Below, in pieces: positions 1-8,278 of a stretch of DNA of 16,042 nt. The stretch covers positions 1 through 16,042 of the forward strand of contig CAYNYI010000071.1 of assembly GCA_964401455.1 (NCBI GenBank), given 5' to 3'. The position numbers and the translations under genes were made by a program. Numbering within the stretch: position 1 is the stretch's first letter; the number at the start of each line of letters is the position of its first letter. Source of the stretch: CAYNYI01 sp964401455 (GTDB lineage Bacteria > Fibrobacterota > OXYB2-FULL-49-7 > CAYNYI01). Under the pieces are notes generated by a model. The model saw only the letters and a list, made by a program, of their open reading frames with translations, searched no databases and was not told the DNA's origin.

Positions 1-60
1 AAAAGTATTCTCTGTAATGTGGCCTTCTTTCTGAAGCTTTTATCCGGGGTCCTTTTAGAA

Positions 61-2514
61 ATGAAAAAAATATCATTACCGCTTATTTTGCTTTTTTCAA
101 TGGCTTTCTCAGATCTTGGCGATTGGCATTACTACCCGGTTGTTAACAGAATAAATGACATTGAAATAAATGATGAGCGTCTCTGGTGCGCCACCGACGG
201 TGGGGTATGCTATTATTCCGCCTTGGATTTTACGCTTCAAAAAACATATTCCACTATTGAAGGCCTCGGGGGTATAGGGGCCGCACATGTGGAAAAAGAC
301 AGTAGAGGAAATCTGTGGTTTCTGCATGACAATATGTACCTTTCAAAATATGATGGAGAATGGACCTCTTTCGATTCTTTTAAGGAAACGGATTTTATCT
401 ATGCCGGGGATATGGTCTATATAGGCGGTTTTTTGTTTGTAGCCGGGCGCTATATGGCCTCGGGAAAAAATTCCGGAATATTATCTGTTTTTGACATTAC
501 CTCTCAGCAGGTAATTTCCAACACAATCATAAATGAAGCATCTTCAATAGAGCGGGTCTTTTTTTCTGACAGCGCGGTTTTTCTTATATCCGAAGACAGG
601 GTTTTTATGGATACTCTTGATTTATCAGATGAGGGAATACAGGATATGAGGCTTTACGGGTTTTCCTTCAACGGCGTTGACTCTGTCGCTTTGGAAGGAC
701 CTGATAGCATCCGGTCTGTTTCTGTCGAACTTCTGGACAGTGTAAATTTTTTCAGAACCGACGGATACAGTCTTACAGCCGTTACTGAAAGGGTAAGAGA
801 GACCGGGCCGTTTTCAAACAGTTTCAGAATAGGCAGGGAGCTCTATCAATCCCATAATGTCGAGTCCGGAGAAGATGTTATTGATGTTATTTACCAATAT
901 TCCTATACTGTTACAAACAACTCGGATTCTGTTTATACTTTTCTGGACAGAAAATATTTTTTGGACAGGATAACAAACATTTCTTTTACAGATATTAAAA
1001 AAGACCCTTTCGGCAATTATTGGGTTGGAACCAATTTCGGACTCTTTGTCTTTGAGGACGGGAAGTTTCCTCATGATTTGAAAAAAGAAGGTCCGGGTGT
1101 TTTTTCGAATGCGGTTAAGGAACTGGAAACAGCCCCCAACGGCAATGTTTATTGTACTCAGAAGTTTCTTAATTCAGAAGACGCTTATAATCAAACACAG
1201 CTTTTCAGACTGCATAATAATTCCTGGTCTGCAATAACCGCCTTTGATTATATAACCTGTATGGCGGTTTCTCCGGACAATGTGTTATACGGATTTTTTC
1301 TCTGGGGGGCCGCTAATCCGGTTTGCCTTGACGGTGTTTTTAATTGTGAAAGATACGGAACAGACACTCTAAATATGCTGAAGATGGTTAATGAAATTAA
1401 ATTTATCGATGACAGTACAATGGTTGCCGCCGCCGCAGGTCTCAGCGACTTTAATGTTCTGGGTGGCTTATATAAAATGCGGGCCGGAAAGGGCCCTGTC
1501 TCTTATATCGAAAGTTATAATACCAACGGCTATAATCAAGTCGGAGAAAACGGAAGCTATGACCGTATTGAAAACTTCGCTGTTGATAAAAAGGGTAATT
1601 ACTGGATTTCCTATGAAGACGCTTATGTAAATGATCTGGGCAACATTCTTCAGGGTGTTTTTATTTATGACCGGGATTCGATCAGTCCGGGAAAAAGCAT
1701 TAATCGTCGTTATTTAGGGCGTTATAATGATTCTCTTGATAATGATATAAGCGGGTTTCTTTATGACAGTCAGTTGAAAATCAACTCTATAGATGCCGAT
1801 AGGGACGGTAATATATGGATATCAACCAATAACGGTCTTTTCCATTTTTACTATGCTGAAGAAGCGGAAATCCTGGCCGCAAATGATGAAAAGGTAAATG
1901 CCGACACAATACCGGCTGTCTATACAAATATTGAGGGTGTGTCCCCCGAGGGTATTTGGCGAAGCTATCTCATTAAAAAGGACAAGGGGAGCGCCGGTGT
2001 CTTTGAGATTGATCATGACGCCAGAGGAAATGTATGGGCCGCGACAGTAAATAGCGGTGTCGTTTTTATAAATGGCCAAACCAAAAAAACAGAGTCCGAA
2101 TCCGGCTTCTCCTCTTCAAATTCTCCTCTTGTTTCTGATACGGTCTATTCTTTGCGTGTGGAAGACGAGGCCGGTTTTTTGTGGCTTGGTACTCCTCAGG
2201 GACTTTTTATGTACGAGACAATGTACGAAAAGCCCGAAGACACTCTGGCAAAAGCTTACCTCCCCTCATCCGTACTTAATTCAGAAAAAGAATATATTGA
2301 GTTTAATGACCTTATGGTAAACACCGATGTATATATATACAATCTTTCAGGACAGCTTGTTTATGAATTTAATAACGGGGACCGCGTTCGAAACGTAAAA
2401 TGGAACGGAAGAACAAAATCCGGCCGAAGAGTCGGTTCCGGTGTTTACTTTTATAAACTGACAGCCCCCAACGGCTCTGAATACAGGATCGGAAAGATAG
2501 CAGTTATCCGGTAG
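61..2514 (+). CDS. Secreted two-propeller protein with T9SS type-A/FlgD-like C-terminal domain (PorZ-like architecture)
   Basis: The 817-residue product starts with a Sec signal peptide (MKKISLPLILLF, cleavage near residue 17). Two-component-regulator-type propeller blades follow, each with a G-N-x-W core: about 83-98 (GNLWFLHD), 318-332 (GNYWVGTNFGLF), 512-518, 583-595 (GNIWISTNNGLF), 656-671 (GNVWAAT) and 705-718 (GFLWLGTPQGLF). Residues 752-817 form a FlgD-like/T9SS type-A beta-sandwich, with VYIYNLSGQLVYEF, GVYFYKL and a terminal GKIAVIR strand. No kinase or response-regulator domain is present, so it is not a hybrid sensor. The ATG at 61 is chosen over an in-frame GTG at 19 because it puts the signal peptide at the N-terminus. 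Two propellers plus this tail at this length match the layout of PorZ, a T9SS surface component; identity as PorZ is inference. It could equally be an unrelated T9SS cargo. The gene is convergent with the AAA+ gene, 12 bp apart. Confidence 0.8.
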   Translation: MKKISLPLILLFSMAFSDLGDWHYYPVVNRINDIEINDERLWCATDGGVCYYSALDFTLQKTYSTIEGLGGIGAAHVEKDSRGNLWFLHDNMYLSKYDGEWTSFDSFKETDFIYAGDMVYIGGFLFVAGRYMASGKNSGILSVFDITSQQVISNTIINEASSIERVFFSDSAVFLISEDRVFMDTLDLSDEGIQDMRLYGFSFNGVDSVALEGPDSIRSVSVELLDSVNFFRTDGYSLTAVTERVRETGPFSNSFRIGRELYQSHNVESGEDVIDVIYQYSYTVTNNSDSVYTFLDRKYFLDRITNISFTDIKKDPFGNYWVGTNFGLFVFEDGKFPHDLKKEGPGVFSNAVKELETAPNGNVYCTQKFLNSEDAYNQTQLFRLHNNSWSAITAFDYITCMAVSPDNVLYGFFLWGAANPVCLDGVFNCERYGTDTLNMLKMVNEIKFIDDSTMVAAAAGLSDFNVLGGLYKMRAGKGPVSYIESYNTNGYNQVGENGSYDRIENFAVDKKGNYWISYEDAYVNDLGNILQGVFIYDRDSISPGKSINRRYLGRYNDSLDNDISGFLYDSQLKINSIDADRDGNIWISTNNGLFHFYYAEEAEILAANDEKVNADTIPAVYTNIEGVSPEGIWRSYLIKKDKGSAGVFEIDHDARGNVWAATVNSGVVFINGQTKKTESESGFSSSNSPLVSDTVYSLRVEDEAGFLWLGTPQGLFMYETMYEKPEDTLAKAYLPSSVLNSEKEYIEFNDLMVNTDVYIYNLSGQLVYEFNNGDRVRNVKWNGRTKSGRRVGSGVYFYKLTAPNGSEYRIGKIAVIR

Positions 2515-2526
2515 TATCTTTTTAAT

Positions 2527-4818
2527 TCACGTCATCCCAAGTCTTTTATTCTCGGAAATTCTTCTTTGCGATTTTTCGCGCAGTTTAATATAAATTTCCC
2601 GGAAATCTGTATTATGTAGTCCTTCGCTTCTGTAGTATTCGCTTCTGAAGACGTCCCTGAAATCATCGGGAGTGAGGTTTTTCAGCTCGGTAATCTTTTT
2701 TACTGTTTCAGGGTCCGGAGTTTTCGCGGAACAGAGGGCGGTAAAACGTTCGAATATTTTACCTATGAGGTTTTTATTTAAAAATTGGAATTTAATTCTG
2801 TCTGTAAAAAGAATTCTGACAGAGTCGGTATCCGGGTTTTCAATATCAAGTGTTAAAAAAACAATGGTTCGTAGTTTGTCGGACAGCTTTTTTATCTCTC
2901 CTATTATCGGATCCGCCGGGCTGAGAGATTTTCCGTTCGGATTCAACAGGGGATGTCCGGAACGGCACAGGTCAAGCTTTATCGTAATTATTGACCCGGA
3001 CTCTTCTTCGCAGTGTATAATCTCCTCAAATTCAAGCCTGTTTAACAAATAATCGGAGGACCTTAATGACACAACCTTTCTGCCGAGTTTTGCTCCTATG
3101 TGTTTTATAAAAAGGTTTTTCCCGGTGCCTTGAGGTCCGAACAGTAAAAAGTGCCCCCCGGGAAAAGGGGTTTTTTTAATGTTAGAGGTTTTCATAATAT
3201 TATTATTCAGGTTTGTTATAGAGCTAAGCACCTGTTTAATTTCCGGAGAGGTACAAAGGTTGTTTACTTCGAATACCGGGTCTTCAGATGTTAATGAGCA
3301 TCCGCTGTAAAGAGGTTTTCTAAATAAAACCTCTTCATGAGATTCAAGAATGTTTTTTAGAAGTTCAAGAGTTTTTTTGTAATTTCCGGTTCGTTTTAAA
3401 AAAAGTTTGGCGTTTTCCGCTGCTTTACTCATACATCCGATATTTACGTTATATTTGTGTGAGAGTTCTGAAATAACGGTCGGGTTAAGCAGTCTTTTTA
3501 GTTGATACCTTCGGGCAATGGTATTCCAGACAAAGCTCCTGGATTCGGGTCTGAGGCTTTTAAATTTAATTGTGAAATCAAAACGTCTCAGCGTTGATTC
3601 ATCAATTCTTTTTATGCTGTTCACCGTCCAGAGAATAATCTGCGTAGATTTGTCAAGGTACTGATTTATTCTGCTTTTGCGGTCGGAAGCTTCATTGGGA
3701 GTTCCGGAGGTTTCAAGTATTTTTTCCGCTTCATCAACAAGAACCACTGTTTCTTCAGAATTAATTGAATTTTTGCAGGCGAAAAGTCCCCGGATTCTAA
3801 ACAGTTGGTCTGAGTCTGTTTTCATATCATCAATAGAACAGATTTCACACAATTTTTTCCCGCATTCAAGCGGTAATCCGCGCGAAAACTCTGTTTTTCC
3901 CGAACCGGGGGGACCATAAAGCAGAATATTCAGTCCCTTTTTTTTGCCGCTGTTTTTTATTAGAGATTTCAGAGACTCGACTTTTCTTTTTTTTACGAGG
4001 TGTCTGTCGAGTGGCACGGAAGTGGATTTAATTTCCCGGAAATAATTAGAAGAAAGCGGTTTATTTGAAAAACCAGAAATAAAGTTAATAATTTCACTGC
4101 TTATTTCCATTTGAGTAGTTATAATTCCGCTTAGAAACAGTGTTCCGCATTCATTCAGTATTTTTTGTACTTCCACAATACTGATATTTGTCAGTATTGA
4201 AAAAATCTCGGGTGAACGAAGTATATGCCCGGAAATGGAGACGCCTGTTTTTACAATAGAGCTTGAAATCAGCTGAAAAATTTTTTTTACGGCATTATCT
4301 GTATAGTATATAAATATTATTGAAAGGATCAGTTTTTCATTTTCAGACAGCTGAAAAAGAGACCCGGTTTTCTCAATCCGTTTATGTAATTTACATGATT
4401 TAAGATTTTTTTCGGCTTTTTCGAGCCGTATCCGCAAAATTTCTGTAAGGCTTTTCAGCATTGCCTCATCCGCAACATTATTAAAAACCATCCAGTCTAT
4501 AATTGTTCTTTGTGTTTCCTGTTCTTCTATATTTTTACGGAGTTCTCCAAGGTTTTCACGGTCTTCGTTTTTTTTTGATTTGGCCAGATATTCTTCGACA
4601 TTATTAATTAAAAACAAGGCTTCTTTTTTTGTTAAAAGTTCATTTATCGCTCCTTCTATCCCAAAGTGGTTTTCTCCGAAATTACTTAGTCTGCAGATGG
4701 AGTAATATATGCAGCAATTTCTGATATATTCAAAAAATGAGTTTGACGGACCTTTAGAACGGTTAAGCCGGTATGAAGATGTCTCTTTAAGTTTGAAAGG
4801 TTCCAGAAAAGAAATCAT
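2527..4818 (-). CDS. Tandem AAA+ ATPase with degenerate second module
   Basis: This 763-residue cytosolic protein has no signal peptide or membrane segment. Residues 1-270 are helical and unrecognised, possibly a substrate- or partner-binding region. The first AAA+ module (about 290-440) is complete: Walker A GPPGSGKT 302-309, Walker B VVLVDEAE 358-365, a sensor-1-like Asn in WTVNSI (N400), and STLRRFDF 408-415 carrying candidate Arg-finger residues. The second module (about 550-690) has a Walker A variant GPQGTGKN (561-568). Its strand IITIKLD lacks the catalytic Glu, and LTLD replaces the sensor-1 Asn. It may bind nucleotide but probably hydrolyses it poorly. Bacterial proteins with an RRFD-type AAA core exist, but I do not recognise a named family or substrate. 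The start is an ATG preceded by GGGAGA at a 6-nt distance. ElyC-like gene lies 173 bp upstream on the same strand; co-transcription is uncertain. Confidence 0.8.
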   Translation of the reverse strand: MISFLEPFKLKETSSYRLNRSKGPSNSFFEYIRNCCIYYSICRLSNFGENHFGIEGAINELLTKKEALFLINNVEEYLAKSKKNEDRENLGELRKNIEEQETQRTIIDWMVFNNVADEAMLKSLTEILRIRLEKAEKNLKSCKLHKRIEKTGSLFQLSENEKLILSIIFIYYTDNAVKKIFQLISSSIVKTGVSISGHILRSPEIFSILTNISIVEVQKILNECGTLFLSGIITTQMEISSEIINFISGFSNKPLSSNYFREIKSTSVPLDRHLVKKRKVESLKSLIKNSGKKKGLNILLYGPPGSGKTEFSRGLPLECGKKLCEICSIDDMKTDSDQLFRIRGLFACKNSINSEETVVLVDEAEKILETSGTPNEASDRKSRINQYLDKSTQIILWTVNSIKRIDESTLRRFDFTIKFKSLRPESRSFVWNTIARRYQLKRLLNPTVISELSHKYNVNIGCMSKAAENAKLFLKRTGNYKKTLELLKNILESHEEVLFRKPLYSGCSLTSEDPVFEVNNLCTSPEIKQVLSSITNLNNNIMKTSNIKKTPFPGGHFLLFGPQGTGKNLFIKHIGAKLGRKVVSLRSSDYLLNRLEFEEIIHCEEESGSIITIKLDLCRSGHPLLNPNGKSLSPADPIIGEIKKLSDKLRTIVFLTLDIENPDTDSVRILFTDRIKFQFLNKNLIGKIFERFTALCSAKTPDPETVKKITELKNLTPDDFRDVFRSEYYRSEGLHNTDFREIYIKLREKSQRRISENKRLGMT

Positions 4819-4843
4819 TGATCTTCTCCCATATTTAATTGTG

Positions 4844-4873
4844 TATAATTAGGAACATGTAGTGATATAACAA
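4844..4873 (-). promoter_or_regulatory. Candidate promoter of the AAA+ ATPase gene
   Basis: On the minus strand there is a TTGTTA (-35, 4873-4868) and an ATTATA or TAATTA (-10, 4849-4844 or 4851-4846), with a spacer of 18 or 16 bp. It ends about 25 bp before the ATG of the ATPase gene. The region is very AT-rich, so chance matches are likely. Confidence 0.35.
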
Positions 4874-4883
4874 TACATTATTG

Positions 4884-4903
4884 TGTATATTGGTAAATAT
4901 ACA
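4884..4903. promoter_or_regulatory. Perfect 8-bp palindrome, candidate operator upstream of the AAA+ gene
   Basis: Arms TGTATATT and AATATACA are separated by GGTA, a 20-bp dyad about 10 bp upstream of the candidate -35 of the ATPase gene. In addition, the 10-mer ATTGTGTATA occurs exactly at 4838-4847 and again at 4880-4889, 42 bp apart start to start (about four helical turns). The first copy overlaps the candidate -10. A dimeric repressor site is a reasonable guess; no regulator gene is present nearby. Confidence 0.4.
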
Positions 4904-4991
4904 AATTAACATCATCATATGCGATTATTTAATGTTCTTATTGCGTTTTTAGGTATTTTTTATTTACAGGTTAATGCTTTTTGTCGCCGGA

Positions 4992-5753
4992 TCAGATTTG
5001 TCCGTTAAGTTTTGACCATATTATTCCGGCAAATTCATGAACGGCCAGTTTAAGCTTACTAAGGTTTTTTGAAGACGGAAAGAAATGGTGAGGGTTTAAT
5101 CGTATAGCTCTGACTGCCTGGAAATCTGTTGGTGAAGGATTAAAAATAACTCCTTGCTTTTTAAAAAGTCCCGCGGATCGTGGCATATGTGAAGCGGAAG
5201 TTACCAGGATACAATTTTTATTGCCGACGATTTTAGAAATATTTACAGATTCTTCGTGGGTGTCCAGGGACTGGTCTGAAAGTATGAATTTCGAAGAGTC
5301 AAAACCAAGCGAAACCGCAGCGTCAAGCATTACGGATGCGCATGATCTGTCGCCGAATACTGCTCCTCCCGAAAGAATGACTTTTGCTTCCGGATAGAGC
5401 CTGCCCAGCCTGAGACCTTCGGTGAGCCGCATCATTGCGGTTTCTGAGGTTACGGCTGTTGGAGGCAGGCCATTTTTAAATCGGTTGCCACTGCCTAGAA
5501 CTATGATATATGAAATACTGTCCAGTGAATCGGCACGGCCCGGCGGATGAACATTTTCAAGAACAGCAAGAACAGGAGTCGCGAAAAAATGAAAAGAAGC
5601 TATTGAAAAAACAGAGATAATCAAGATTAAAATTTTTAAGGCTTTTTTTGAAATTTCCCTTCTTAAATATATCACAGCAGAAATAAGAAGGATAATAAAT
5701 AGAGGTACCGGATATATTATGTTGGAGAAAATCTTTTTTAATAAAAAGCCCAA
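4992..5753 (-). CDS. elyC: ElyC-like DUF218 (YdcF/SanA family) inner-membrane protein
   Basis: The 253-residue protein has two N-terminal membrane segments (about 13-30 and 39-60) and a DUF218 domain from about residue 80. Visible motifs are YIIVLGSGN (82-90), ILSGG (126-130), DTHEES (164-169) and LVTSASHMPRS (183-193). Length, topology and the LVTSASHxPR block match E. coli ElyC (YcbC), an envelope-biogenesis factor linked to peptidoglycan and lipid-carrier homeostasis. Those roles come from the family, not from this sequence. The start is TTG (5751-5753): AAAGGA (5765-5760) sits 6 nt upstream, the N-terminus aligns with ElyC from memory, and the next in-frame Met lies inside the catalytic-type domain. 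It is divergent from the TonB-receptor operon. It could belong to another DUF218 subgroup, so the symbol is tentative. Confidence 0.8.
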   Translation of the reverse strand: MGFLLKKIFSNIIYPVPLFIILLISAVIYLRREISKKALKILILIISVFSIASFHFFATPVLAVLENVHPPGRADSLDSISYIIVLGSGNRFKNGLPPTAVTSETAMMRLTEGLRLGRLYPEAKVILSGGAVFGDRSCASVMLDAAVSLGFDSSKFILSDQSLDTHEESVNISKIVGNKNCILVTSASHMPRSAGLFKKQGVIFNPSPTDFQAVRAIRLNPHHFFPSSKNLSKLKLAVHEFAGIIWSKLNGQI

Positions 5754-5773
5754 AGTTTGTCCTTTATATGGAT

Positions 5774-5835
5774 TTCATATATGAATAATATATATAATTT
5801 CTTGGCGCTGTAAATAATTTGCTTCATTTAGCAAA
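5774..5835. promoter_or_regulatory. Two dyad repeats in the divergent elyC/receptor intergenic region
   Basis: The 129-bp gap between the TTG of the elyC-like gene and the ATG of the receptor holds a perfect 12-bp palindrome TTCATATATGAA (5774-5785). It also holds an inverted repeat TTTGCT-TCATTT-AGCAAA (5818-5835). No clear sigma70 pair stands out for the receptor operon, although a TATAAT occurs at 5793-5798 without a convincing -35. Neither dyad resembles a canonical Fur box. No cobalamin-type riboswitch fits in this space. Confidence 0.3.
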
Positions 5836-5882
5836 ATTAAGGCATTTTTAAAGAGGCATGAATTTTGAACATAAGACAGTAA

Positions 5883-8273
5883 ATGAAGAATAATATTTAT
5901 AAAACAATCTATGTTTTTATTTTTCTTTTTGCTTTTTCGGCAGATTCCTCTTTGTTGCGGGGTTATGCCAGTGATGCTGCAGCCGGAGAAAGTCTTGAGG
6001 GTATATATGTAGAAATTCTTGAGAGTGGCGAGTCTTCGGTTACGGGCGACTCCGGCATCTTTATTTTTGATTCTATTCCGGCCGAAATTATTCATTTATC
6101 ATTTAAAATTGATGAAGAAACATGGATAACTGTGCCGGGTAAGTATAATTTACAAAAAGATACGATCAGAAAAAACTTTATTCTCGATTTGGATTCGTCT
6201 CATTACAGAGAAGAAAAAAAATCAGGGGCCGACTCGGATACCTCGATTAAAAAAGAAGAGAAGCTTCCCGACACAAATCAAAAAGAAGATGAATTCTGGC
6301 TTCCGACGATGACTATCCGGGGCAGGAAGCTTAAAAAGACCGGACTTGGAAAACAGACCTTAGACCGTAAAGCAATAAAAAAAATGCCCGGGCTTGCGGA
6401 ACCGGATGTAATGCGTTCTGTCCAGCTTCTGCCGGGTGTTGTGGCAAGCAGTGACTTCTCAAACAAACTGTATGTCAGGGGCGGGTCATCGGACCAGAAC
6501 CTCATTATGCTGGACCTCGCTACTGTTTATAATCCTTCGCATTTTGGAGGATTTTTCTCGACCTTCAATGTGGACGCTATAAAGGACATGGAGTTTTATA
6601 AAGGAGGGTTTCCCGCCAGGTTTGGAAACAGGTTGTCTTCTGTTCTTGATATTCGTCAGCGGAACGGAAAAGACGGCTTTTTCCATGGAGGTATTGGGAT
6701 CTCTCTTTTATCCGGAAAGGCTTATTATGAAGGCGGTGTTCCGGAAAAGGCTTCATGGATATGGACATACAGAAGAACCTGGATAGACAAAGCGCTTGAA
6801 GCCACCAATAACGCCGGAATAACAGATCTTGAACTGCCTTATTTTTTTTATGATTCTCAGGGAAAGATAGAACTCAACCTTACAAAGAAAGATACCGTGT
6901 CTTTTTCGGGTTATTTTGGTGAAGATGTGCTTGATTTTGAGAATCTGCTTGAATTAGACTGGGGAAATAAAGTCGGAGGCGTTAACTATAGAAGGGGCTT
7001 GAATAATAACAGTCTGTTAAACATGAATTTTTCTTATTCAATATTCAATCAGGAGATTTCGTTTTTTGAGGGGGCAATTTCTCTTACAAATAATATAAAA
7101 GACTTCAATATCCGGGCGGAATGGCTGTCGGACCCGGATAAGGATATCTCCTTTTCTGCCGGGATCGAAACAAATAATTACAGTGTGCTGTTTGAACAGA
7201 AATTTGATTTTTTGGCACAGCAGACAACTGTAAGGGATAAGACGGTTTCGGATCTTTTTGCAGTATTTTTCAGCAGTAAAATGGACCTTTTGGATTATCT
7301 TTCAGTAACTCCCGGCATAAGGCAGTATTATTATACGCCCAATAATAATTTTAGTACTGATTTGAGACTCGATATAGATTTAAAGCTTACTAACTCTTCT
7401 GATTTACTTCTGCACACAGGCCGTTATACCCAGTACCTGACTTCTGTCAACTTTGCTGATGATATGGAAACACCTACAGAATATTGGTACGCGGTTCAGA
7501 ATGATATGCGCCCTTCGGTTTCCTATTTGTTTTCCGGAGGAATAAAAAAAAGATTCGGTTTTTCATCGTTGTTTTCGTTTGAAGGCTATTATAAACTTTT
7601 TGATAATCTACCGATATTCGGCGTTACTGAAAATTCTGCAGATACGGACAGTGATTTCGAAAGTAATGCCGAAGCGGAATTTTCAGATTTCTTCAGTGGC
7701 GCCCAGGGATATTCCATGGGAATTGAAACTACTGTTAAAAAAGACGCGGGAATATTTAACGGTTATATCAGCTATGCTCTTGGAACTTCCGTTGTTAAAG
7801 AAAATGAAGAAAAAATATATTTCGCAAAATGGGACAAACGGCACAGTTTTAATATTGTGGGAAATTTTGAATGGTTTGGTGAATACGGTTGGAAAAAATC
7901 GGAGGATATAGATCTTACATCATCTCTTGCTTTTAAATTCGGCACCGGACTTCCTTATACAAGAGTTTTGGGTGTTAAGCATATTAAATCAAACAGACGG
8001 GATGAGTATGTTAATATAGACGGAGATAAAAACGGAGAGAGGTATCCGGTTTACTCAAGACTGGATGCGACGATCGCAAACTGGACAAGGGCATATAAAA
8101 ACTTTACTTTGACTTTTTATTATCAGATAATCAATGTCTTTGATACCGAGAATGTATATCTGTACCAGTATGATTACAATGAAGAAGAAGGCGGGGCGGT
8201 CCCCGCGGAAAAAGAAACATTTTATCAATTACCCAGGATTCCTGTTTTTATAGGTTCCGAAATACAGTTTTAA
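5883..8273 (+). CDS. TonB-dependent outer-membrane receptor with N-terminal carboxypeptidase-regulatory-like domain
   Basis: The 796-residue product has a signal peptide (about 1-20). A beta-sandwich carboxypeptidase-D-regulatory-like domain follows (about 24-100, LLRGYASDAAAGESLEG...VTGDSGIFIF), then a charged linker. The plug domain starts near residue 143 (TMTIRGRKLKKTG), with DVMRSVQLLPGV, LYVRGGSSDQNLIMLD and FYKGGFPARFGNRLSSVLDIR (to about 258). The rest is aromatic-rich beta-barrel strands ending in IPVFIGSEIQF, with the terminal Phe typical of outer-membrane barrels. It imports an unknown ligand using TonB energy. No strong ribosome-binding site precedes the ATG. The gene starts the predicted operon and is followed after 5 bp by a lipoprotein, a receptor/DUF4249 pairing familiar from Bacteroidota. 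The substrate cannot be read from the sequence. Family assignment is confident. Confidence 0.92.
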   Translation: MKNNIYKTIYVFIFLFAFSADSSLLRGYASDAAAGESLEGIYVEILESGESSVTGDSGIFIFDSIPAEIIHLSFKIDEETWITVPGKYNLQKDTIRKNFILDLDSSHYREEKKSGADSDTSIKKEEKLPDTNQKEDEFWLPTMTIRGRKLKKTGLGKQTLDRKAIKKMPGLAEPDVMRSVQLLPGVVASSDFSNKLYVRGGSSDQNLIMLDLATVYNPSHFGGFFSTFNVDAIKDMEFYKGGFPARFGNRLSSVLDIRQRNGKDGFFHGGIGISLLSGKAYYEGGVPEKASWIWTYRRTWIDKALEATNNAGITDLELPYFFYDSQGKIELNLTKKDTVSFSGYFGEDVLDFENLLELDWGNKVGGVNYRRGLNNNSLLNMNFSYSIFNQEISFFEGAISLTNNIKDFNIRAEWLSDPDKDISFSAGIETNNYSVLFEQKFDFLAQQTTVRDKTVSDLFAVFFSSKMDLLDYLSVTPGIRQYYYTPNNNFSTDLRLDIDLKLTNSSDLLLHTGRYTQYLTSVNFADDMETPTEYWYAVQNDMRPSVSYLFSGGIKKRFGFSSLFSFEGYYKLFDNLPIFGVTENSADTDSDFESNAEAEFSDFFSGAQGYSMGIETTVKKDAGIFNGYISYALGTSVVKENEEKIYFAKWDKRHSFNIVGNFEWFGEYGWKKSEDIDLTSSLAFKFGTGLPYTRVLGVKHIKSNRRDEYVNIDGDKNGERYPVYSRLDATIANWTRAYKNFTLTFYYQIINVFDTENVYLYQYDYNEEEGGAVPAEKETFYQLPRIPVFIGSEIQF

Positions 8274-8278
8274 GATAT

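Noticed and set aside
19..60. In-frame GTG at 19 as a start for the propeller protein
   Set aside because: It would add 14 residues before a textbook signal peptide that begins at the ATG at 61.
2672..3052. 126-codon open frame on the plus strand
   Set aside because: It lies wholly antisense to the AAA+ gene, whose domain motifs prove the minus-strand reading.
4919..5008. 29-codon plus-strand frame (MRLFNVLIAFLGIFYLQVNAF) resembling a signal peptide
   Set aside because: It has no ribosome-binding site, is very short, and its end overlaps the 3' end of the elyC-like gene. It may be chance in AT-rich DNA or the relic of a lost gene.
5793..5798. TATAAT as the -10 of the receptor operon
   Set aside because: The matching -35 position (5770-5775, GGATTT) is poor and the surroundings are AT-rich.
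5775..6095. 106-codon minus-strand frame
   Set aside because: It overlaps the receptor signal peptide and regulatory-like domain and shows no protein features.
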